Shown here: positions 58,602 through 64,000 of the stretch, piece after piece
Numbering within the stretch: position 1 is the first letter of the stretch
How the letters are laid out: each line of letters starts with the position of its first letter
DNA from: Candidatus Formimonas warabiya
GTDB taxonomy: Bacteria > Bacillota > Dehalobacteriia > Dehalobacteriales > Dehalobacteriaceae
Reading direction: 5' to 3'
DNA length: 64,000 nucleotides
NCBI RefSeq assembly: GCF_002777255.1
Contig: NZ_CP017634.1
Coordinates: 6,088,903 to 6,152,902 of the forward strand
Position numbers and translations under genes: made by a program
Notes under the pieces: generated by a model
The model's database searches: none
Told to the model about the DNA's origin: nothing
What the model saw: the letters and a program-made list of their open reading frames with translations, nothing else

Positions 58602-59651
58602 ATGGAAAATATTTTTGTTAATCTTGCCGCCTGGACAAGATCATTTTTAGAAGGCCTGAATATTGATTCCTACTTTACCGACCTATCGGTTTTATTCGTC
58701 CATATCATAGGAATTATTGCCTTTATTTTCGCCAATGCCTTAGTTCTAGTGCTGATGGAAAGAAAGGTGGCGGCCTATTTCCAAGAAAGGTTAGGACCGA
58801 ACCGGATCGGTCCCTGGGGTATTTTTCAAACGGTGATTGATACCGTCAAGCTCATGGGTAAAGAATTAATTTTACCCAAACATGTGGACAAATGGACCTT
58901 TTTGCTGGCGCCGATTCTCATTTTTGTACCGCCGGTCCTGCTGTTTGCCGTGGTGCCCTTTGGGAAAAATATGGTTTCGGTGGATCTCAACATTGGCATT
59001 TTTTACATTTTAGCGGTGGCCTCTTTGAGCACCATTCCCATCCTCATGGCCGGCTGGTCTTCCAACAACAAGTATTCCTTAATCGGCGGCATGCGGGCCG
59101 TGGCCCAAATGATCAGCTATGAAATGCCCATGGTATTGGGGATCCTGGGTGTGGTGATGATTACCGGTTCCTTGAAAATGTCGGATATTGTTTCCGCCCA
59201 GTCCCATGTTTGGTTTATTTTTCTTCAACCTGTGGCTTTTTTAATCTATTTTATTGCGGCCACTGCCGAGACCAACAGGGCTCCGTTTGATTTAGTGGAG
59301 GCCGAGCAGGAACTTGTGGCAGGTGCATTTACCGAATACAGCGGCATGTACTTTGCCTTATTTTTCTTAGCGGAATATGCCAACCTGGTGGTCGTTTCCT
59401 CTGTGGCCGCGACGCTGTTTCTCGGCGGCTGGCAGGCGCCCTTCGGGTTAACATTTATCCCGTCCTGGATTTGGTTTGTGGGAAAAGTTTACTTCATGAT
59501 TTTCCTCTTTATGTGGATCAGATGGACCTATCCCCGGTTAAGAGTGGATAATCTGATGCATTTGGGTTGGAAAGTGCTTTTTCCCCTTTCTTTAGCAAAT
59601 ATTTTTGTCACCGGTGTGGGTGTTTACCTTTACCGGATGTTAGGATGGTGA
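58602..59651 (+). CDS. nuoH: Complex I subunit H
   Basis: This 349-residue membrane protein has eight or so segments and the signature ERKVAAYFQERLGPNRIGPW, then GWSSNNKYSLIGGMRA and ETNRAPFDLVEAEQELVAG. It forms the link between quinone site and membrane arm. Confidence 0.96.
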   Translation: MENIFVNLAAWTRSFLEGLNIDSYFTDLSVLFVHIIGIIAFIFANALVLVLMERKVAAYFQERLGPNRIGPWGIFQTVIDTVKLMGKELILPKHVDKWTFLLAPILIFVPPVLLFAVVPFGKNMVSVDLNIGIFYILAVASLSTIPILMAGWSSNNKYSLIGGMRAVAQMISYEMPMVLGILGVVMITGSLKMSDIVSAQSHVWFIFLQPVAFLIYFIAATAETNRAPFDLVEAEQELVAGAFTEYSGMYFALFFLAEYANLVVVSSVAATLFLGGWQAPFGLTFIPSWIWFVGKVYFMIFLFMWIRWTYPRLRVDNLMHLGWKVLFPLSLANIFVTGVGVYLYRMLGW

Positions 59652-59655
59652 TGAG

Positions 59656-60084
59656 ATGTTCGGACAGGGTTTAATTACAGGACTAGGCGTGACGATCAAA
59701 AAGTTTTTTGGCAAAAAGATAACGCAACAATATCCTGAAGAAATGCCGAATCTGCCACCCCGTTCCCATGGCTTTTTTACATTTCACAAAGATAAATGTA
59801 CCGCGTGCACCTTATGTGCCAACGCCTGCCCCAACCGGGTGATTCGCATTTCCACGGAGCGGGATGAGAACAAAAAGAAGTATTTGACCGAATATACCAT
59901 GGATCTATGTTACTGCCTGTTCTGCGGCCTTTGTGTGGAAACTTGTCCCACCCAGGCCCTGACTTGGAACCAAAATTTTGAACTGGCCCAGTTCCACAGG
60001 AAAGATACCAGCTATACCCTGTATGACCGGTCCCAGGATCCACAACCGCACCAAGACGCGGAAAATAACGGGATGAAGGGGTGA
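59656..60084 (+). CDS. nuoI: Complex I subunit I (ferredoxin-like)
   Basis: This 142-residue protein carries two 4Fe-4S motifs, CTACTLCANACPNR and CLFCGLCVETCPTQ, which carry electrons to NuoB. As nuoEFG are absent, it is a likely entry point for electrons from ferredoxin or another donor. Confidence 0.95.
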   Translation: MFGQGLITGLGVTIKKFFGKKITQQYPEEMPNLPPRSHGFFTFHKDKCTACTLCANACPNRVIRISTERDENKKKYLTEYTMDLCYCLFCGLCVETCPTQALTWNQNFELAQFHRKDTSYTLYDRSQDPQPHQDAENNGMKG

Positions 60085-60091
60085 GAAGAGG

Positions 60092-60610
60092 ATGGACACG
60101 AGTATCATCGCCGTGTTGGGATTTTTAGCCTTAGCTGCCTTGGCTGTTTTCTCCGCCTTAGCGGTTGTCCTGTCCAAAAACATTGTGCACAGTACCTTAT
60201 TCCTGGCGGCGTCATTTATTGGTGTGGCAGGATTATATATGCTGTTGAACGCCGACTTTTTGGCCGCCGTGCAAATCATTGTCTACGCCGGAGCGGTGCC
60301 GATTATGATTGTTTTTGGGGTGATGCTGATTCATCGGGGCAGTATGAAGCAAAGCAACCTGTTTAATAGTAAACCGGTTATTTCCGTACTGGTTGCCCTG
60401 GCTACTTTTGCCTTGATAACCCTGATGATTTTCAAAACCAACTGGCAGACAACTGCTCAAGCTGTTCCGGAAAAAACGGCGGAGCATATTGCAGAGCTAT
60501 TATTAGGGAAATATGTGATTCCTTTTGAAGTGGTGGCTTTATTATTATTGGTGGCTCTGATCGGCGCCATTGTCATTGCCAAGGAGGTGAAATCACATGA
60601 TCGGCCTTAG
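60092..60610 (+). CDS. nuoJ: Complex I subunit J
   Basis: This 172-residue membrane protein has five segments and the NuoJ block LLNADFLAAVQIIVYAGAVP followed by IMIVFGVML. It overlaps nuoK by 14 bases. Confidence 0.94.
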   Translation: MDTSIIAVLGFLALAALAVFSALAVVLSKNIVHSTLFLAASFIGVAGLYMLLNADFLAAVQIIVYAGAVPIMIVFGVMLIHRGSMKQSNLFNSKPVISVLVALATFALITLMIFKTNWQTTAQAVPEKTAEHIAELLLGKYVIPFEVVALLLLVALIGAIVIAKEVKSHDRP

Positions 60611-60905
60611 TCATTATTTAATCGTGGGGGCAGCTTTGTTTTCCATCGGTCTGTTCGGAGCTCTGGCGAAGAAAAATGCCATCATGGTGCTTATCTGTGT
60701 GGAGTTAATGCTAAACGCGGTGAACATAAACTTAATTGCTTTTAATAAGTTTGTCACGCCGGCAGAATTTATCGGCCAGATTTTTGCAGTTTTTACGATT
60801 GCCGTGGCGGCAGCAGAAATTGGCGTGGGGTTAGCCATTGTCATTGCCATTTACCGGAATCGGCTATCGGTTGACTTGGAAGATTTTAACTTGCTGAAAA
60901 GGTAG
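60597..60905 (+). CDS. nuoK: Complex I subunit K
   Basis: This 102-residue protein has three membrane segments and the conserved glutamates in ICVELMLNAVNINLIAF and AAAEIGVGLAIVIAIYR, essential for proton transfer in the family. AAGGAGG precedes its ATG. Confidence 0.96.
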   Translation: MIGLSHYLIVGAALFSIGLFGALAKKNAIMVLICVELMLNAVNINLIAFNKFVTPAEFIGQIFAVFTIAVAAAEIGVGLAIVIAIYRNRLSVDLEDFNLLKR

Positions 60906-60954
60906 TTTTGGCCTTTGAGTGTTTATCTACTTATGAAGGTGGGTGTGAAAAGAA

Positions 60955-62859
60955 ATGGTTGAGTTTGCGATGCAACATGCATGGTTGATTCCACTCCTTC
61001 CCGCTATTGGTTTTGCCCTGATCGGACTGGTGACCAGGCCTTGGCAAAAGCTTAGCGCCTTCATTTCCATTGCTTTGATGCTGTCTTCTTTTGTACTTGC
61101 TTTAGGGGCAGTGTATGGCGTTTTCTCAAATCCTGATTTGATTGAAAAGCCATTAGAGTATAGTGTCAGATGGTTTGGTATGGAAGGACTAAATATTAAT
61201 GTGGGCATCCTTTTGGATCCTACGTCCGCGATGATGCTTTTTGTGGTCACGCTGGTCGCTTCATTGGTGCAAATTTACTCCCTGGGCTATATGCACGGTG
61301 ACCCCGGATTTTCCAGATTTTTTGCTTACTTGTCTTTATTTGCCGCCTCGATGCTGGGGCTGGTGCTGTCCAGCAACTTGCTGCAGATGTTTGTGTGCTG
61401 GGAACTGGTAGGTTTATGCTCCTATCTTTTGATCGGTTTCTGGTACCACAAAGATTCCGCCCGGGAAGCGGCGAAGAAAGCGTTCATGACCACGAGAATC
61501 GGCGACTTTGGTCTTCTCTTGGGCATGTTATTCCTGCAAATATTATTTGGAACCCTGGATTTAAGCGAACTGGCTCAGCTGATTCCGGGATTTGAAAATA
61601 CGGCCCTATTGACGATGGTGGCCATCCTGCTCTTCATCGGGCCCATCGGCAAATCAGGCCAATTTCCTCTCCACGTTTGGCTGCCGGATGCCATGGAAGG
61701 CCCTACTCCCGTCAGTGCCTTGATTCACGCAGCAACCATGGTGGTGGCCGGTGTTTACTTGGTGGGAAGAACCCTTTTCCTATTCGCTTCTGTGCCTACC
61801 GCCATGGAGGTGGTGGCCTGGGTGGGCGGTTTCACGGCCATTTTTGCCGCTACCATCGCCATTACCCAGCGGGAAATGAAAAGAATTCTTGCTTATTCTA
61901 CCGTGAGCCAATTAGGGTATATGATGCTGGCATTGGGAGTAGGCAGCTTAACCGCCAGCATGTTCCACCTGATGACCCACGCTTTCTTTAAAGCCCTCAT
62001 GTTCCTGGGCGCAGGCAGTGTCCTGCACGCTCTCCACGACAAGGCAGATGTTTGGGAAATGGGCGGCCTGAGAAAGAAAATGCCTGTTACGGCCTGGACC
62101 TTTGTCATCGGCGGCCTGGCCATTGCCGGGATTCCTCCTTTTGCCGGTTTTTGGAGCAAGGATGAAATCTTAACGGTCACCTTAGAGAGCGGACATGTAG
62201 CCCTCTATGCCATCGCTGCGGTAACCGCTTTGCTCACGGCATTTTATATGTGGCGCATGATTTTCTTAGCCTTCTTTGGCGAAGAAAAGCCGGAAAACCA
62301 TCCCCACGAATCCCCCTTTAGTATGTTGCTGCCCTTGGTTGTACTGGCTTTCCTCTCCATCGTAGGAGGATTGGTGGGCACGCCCTGGACGGAAAACGGT
62401 TTTGGCTACTGGATTCATTTTGGCGGGCATCACGAGGCGGAAGTAAATTGGATGGTGATGATTTCTTCTACTCTATTGGGTGTGGTGGGCATTTTGGGCG
62501 CGTATTTCTTATATGGCCGGAAAACCGATTTGCCCCACAAATTGGCGGAAAGTTTTAGACCGGTTTACCAGTTGCTCTATCACAAGTATTACATCGACGA
62601 AATTTATCAGTGGTTTAACCATACCATCGTAGATGGCCTGGGGAAACTACTCTACTACTTTGATATCTATGTGGTGGATAATATTGTGAACGGAATCGCC
62701 GGCTTTACCAGGCTTGCCGGAGGATTCCTGCGCTACTTCCAGACAGGAATGGTCCAGACCTATGCCTTAATCATTTTTATCGGCATTATTGTGATCGTTT
62801 TAGCCCTGACCTTTATGGATCCTGCCGCAGCCAATTTGGTATTAGGAGGTGTAAGATAA
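60955..62859 (+). CDS. nuoL: Complex I subunit L (proton pump)
   Basis: This 634-residue antiporter-like subunit has the NuoL signatures CWELVGLCSYLLIGFWYHK, FPLHVWLPDAMEGPTPVSAL and ILAYSTVSQLGYMMLALGVG. It has a long C-terminal part as usual for NuoL. It ends right before nuoM. Confidence 0.96.
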   Translation: MVEFAMQHAWLIPLLPAIGFALIGLVTRPWQKLSAFISIALMLSSFVLALGAVYGVFSNPDLIEKPLEYSVRWFGMEGLNINVGILLDPTSAMMLFVVTLVASLVQIYSLGYMHGDPGFSRFFAYLSLFAASMLGLVLSSNLLQMFVCWELVGLCSYLLIGFWYHKDSAREAAKKAFMTTRIGDFGLLLGMLFLQILFGTLDLSELAQLIPGFENTALLTMVAILLFIGPIGKSGQFPLHVWLPDAMEGPTPVSALIHAATMVVAGVYLVGRTLFLFASVPTAMEVVAWVGGFTAIFAATIAITQREMKRILAYSTVSQLGYMMLALGVGSLTASMFHLMTHAFFKALMFLGAGSVLHALHDKADVWEMGGLRKKMPVTAWTFVIGGLAIAGIPPFAGFWSKDEILTVTLESGHVALYAIAAVTALLTAFYMWRMIFLAFFGEEKPENHPHESPFSMLLPLVVLAFLSIVGGLVGTPWTENGFGYWIHFGGHHEAEVNWMVMISSTLLGVVGILGAYFLYGRKTDLPHKLAESFRPVYQLLYHKYYIDEIYQWFNHTIVDGLGKLLYYFDIYVVDNIVNGIAGFTRLAGGFLRYFQTGMVQTYALIIFIGIIVIVLALTFMDPAAANLVLGGVR

Positions 62860-64000
62860 ATGAACTTTCCTCTATTGACGCTAACCTTGCTCGCACCGAT
62901 AATTGGCGCATTGGTCATTGTTTTTATTCCCAAGGATGAGCACAAGCTCATCAAAATGATCGCGGCAGCTGCCACCTTTGCTTCGCTGTGTATCAGTTTG
63001 TTCGCTTACTTTAGCTATAATCAATCTGTGGGCGGCATGCAGTTTGTAGAAAGCATCCCCTGGATTTCCGACCTGGGCGTCACTTATTTAATGGGCGTGG
63101 ACGGCATTAGCCTGCCCATGCTGCTTTTAACAAACCTGATTGGCTTTTGTGCCGTCTATGCCTCCTGGAATGTGGATAAGAGGCCCAAAGAGTTCTTTAT
63201 TCTCTTATTGATTTTAATTGCCGGAGTCATGGGTACCTTTATTGCCCAGGATTTGTTTATTTTCTTCCTGTTCTATGAGGTGGTGGTCATCCCCATTTAT
63301 ATCATGGTGATCATCTGGGGGAGCAGCAAAAGGGTGACCAAAGAATATGCCGGCATGAAATTAACCATTTACCTCTTAATCGGAAGCGCTTTTCTCTTAG
63401 TGGGGTTGGTTGCTTTATTTGTCCAGGCGAAGAATATGACCGGTGTGCCCACTTTCAACATCGAAGCCCTGTCCCAGGTCCCCTTCAGCGACCAGTTCCA
63501 GATTTTTATCTTTTTCTTTATGGCCTTAGGCTTTGGCTCCTTGCTTTCCATGTGGCCTTTCCACTCCTGGTCGCCGGACGGTTATGCCGGGGCGCCTACG
63601 GCCGTAAGTATGATCCACGCCGGGGTGCTGAAAAAGATCGGGGGGTATGGTTTAATTCGGGTAGGTCTCTTTATTTTGCCGGTGGGAGCAAAATTCTGGG
63701 CTCCTTACATTGCGGTCCTGGCCGTGGCCGGTGTGGCTTACGCGGCATTTATCGCCCTGGCCCAAAAGGATTTGAAGTATGTGGTAGGGTACTCCAGCGT
63801 CAGCCATATGGGCTACGTGTTGATCGGCTTTGCTTCCCTCAATGTGATTGGGATCAACGGGGCCGTAGCAGGGATGTTTGCCCACGGCGTCATGGCCGCC
63901 TTATTCTTCTCCATGATCGGTTTTGTCTATGAAAAGTCCCATACCCGTTATATTCCGGATTTAGGGGGTCTAGCCCATCAACTGCCCCGGGTTTCCGTAG
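62860..64000 (+). CDS. nuoM: Complex I subunit M (cut by window end)
   Basis: The frame is open for 380 codons to the last base, so the C-terminal part lies outside. It is an antiporter-like subunit with FFLFYEVVVIPIYIMVIIWG, the block WPFHSWSPDGYAGAPTAVSM and KYVVGYSSVSHMGYVLIG. The ATG at 62860 shares its A with the nuoL stop, and AGGAGG lies upstream. nuoN is expected next. Confidence 0.94.
   Translation, partial: MNFPLLTLTLLAPIIGALVIVFIPKDEHKLIKMIAAAATFASLCISLFAYFSYNQSVGGMQFVESIPWISDLGVTYLMGVDGISLPMLLLTNLIGFCAVYASWNVDKRPKEFFILLLILIAGVMGTFIAQDLFIFFLFYEVVVIPIYIMVIIWGSSKRVTKEYAGMKLTIYLLIGSAFLLVGLVALFVQAKNMTGVPTFNIEALSQVPFSDQFQIFIFFFMALGFGSLLSMWPFHSWSPDGYAGAPTAVSMIHAGVLKKIGGYGLIRVGLFILPVGAKFWAPYIAVLAVAGVAYAAFIALAQKDLKYVVGYSSVSHMGYVLIGFASLNVIGINGAVAGMFAHGVMAALFFSMIGFVYEKSHTRYIPDLGGLAHQLPRVSV

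Noticed and set aside
1..64000. CRISPR arrays, tRNA or rRNA genes, phage genes
   Set aside because: I saw no regularly spaced repeats of the proper size, no cloverleaf or ribosomal sequence, and no phage structural or integrase genes.

Overview
The window looks like a chromosome segment of a strictly anaerobic, spore-former-lineage Firmicute (Clostridia, Peptococcaceae/Desulfitobacteriaceae-like). The basis is the gene content: three non-pyrrolysine MttB-family methyltransferases, DUF2284 and DUF1638 proteins, indolepyruvate:ferredoxin oxidoreductase with a Ptb-Buk pair, a complex I operon lacking nuoEFG, and Gram-positive Shine-Dalgarno sites and promoters. The exact genus cannot be settled from sequence alone.

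Region 1 (1-10.3 kb) is accessory metabolism: a PucR and a LysR regulator, a DUF2284 protein, a TetR gene followed by a eutH-like transporter, a hydantoinase/oxoprolinase and a DUF1638 protein, then a marR-MFS pair with two matching operators, and a YheO-type PAS-HTH regulator.

Region 2 (10.4-20.8 kb) is a methylated-amine or betaine module: ptb, iorA, iorB, buk, a small membrane protein and two MttB-family genes in one direction, followed by a BCCT transporter. The ptb operon and the BCCT gene share a pair of AAACAA repeats spaced exactly 20 bp, which suggests common control, perhaps by the adjacent YheO-like protein.

Region 3 (20.8-54.7 kb) is the remarkable part, a large sulfur-scavenging regulon. 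An Rrf2-family (CymR-like) gene heads a minus-strand operon of O-acetylhomoserine sulfhydrylase, larE, two cystathionine-type PLP enzymes and cysK. Around it lie two more cysK genes, a second O-acetylhomoserine sulfhydrylase with ridA, two polar amino acid-type ABC importers, metNIQ, pdxST, two tiny YezD proteins and a third MttB homologue. Embedded in it is a complete but scattered nitrogenase-like system: nifB, a NifX-like protein, a NifH-like reductase, and an operon (importer - UroD-like protein - NifK-like 1 - NifD-like 1 - NifD-like 2 - NifK-like 2) encoding two different DK pairs. No nifE or nifN is seen. Operators resembling CCGATAGGAAT recur at most promoters of this region, and nifB and nifX carry the same structured leader ending in a terminator. 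I infer a methylthio-alkane-reductase-like pathway: import an organosulfur compound, cleave its C-S bond reductively, and capture the released thiol or sulfide with O-acetylhomoserine sulfhydrylase or CysK. The two-pair arrangement, the UroD-like partner and the leader RNA are the candidates for undescribed biology.

Region 4 (54.7-64 kb) holds an XdhC-family gene and a nuoABCDHIJKLM operon, cut by the window end inside nuoM.
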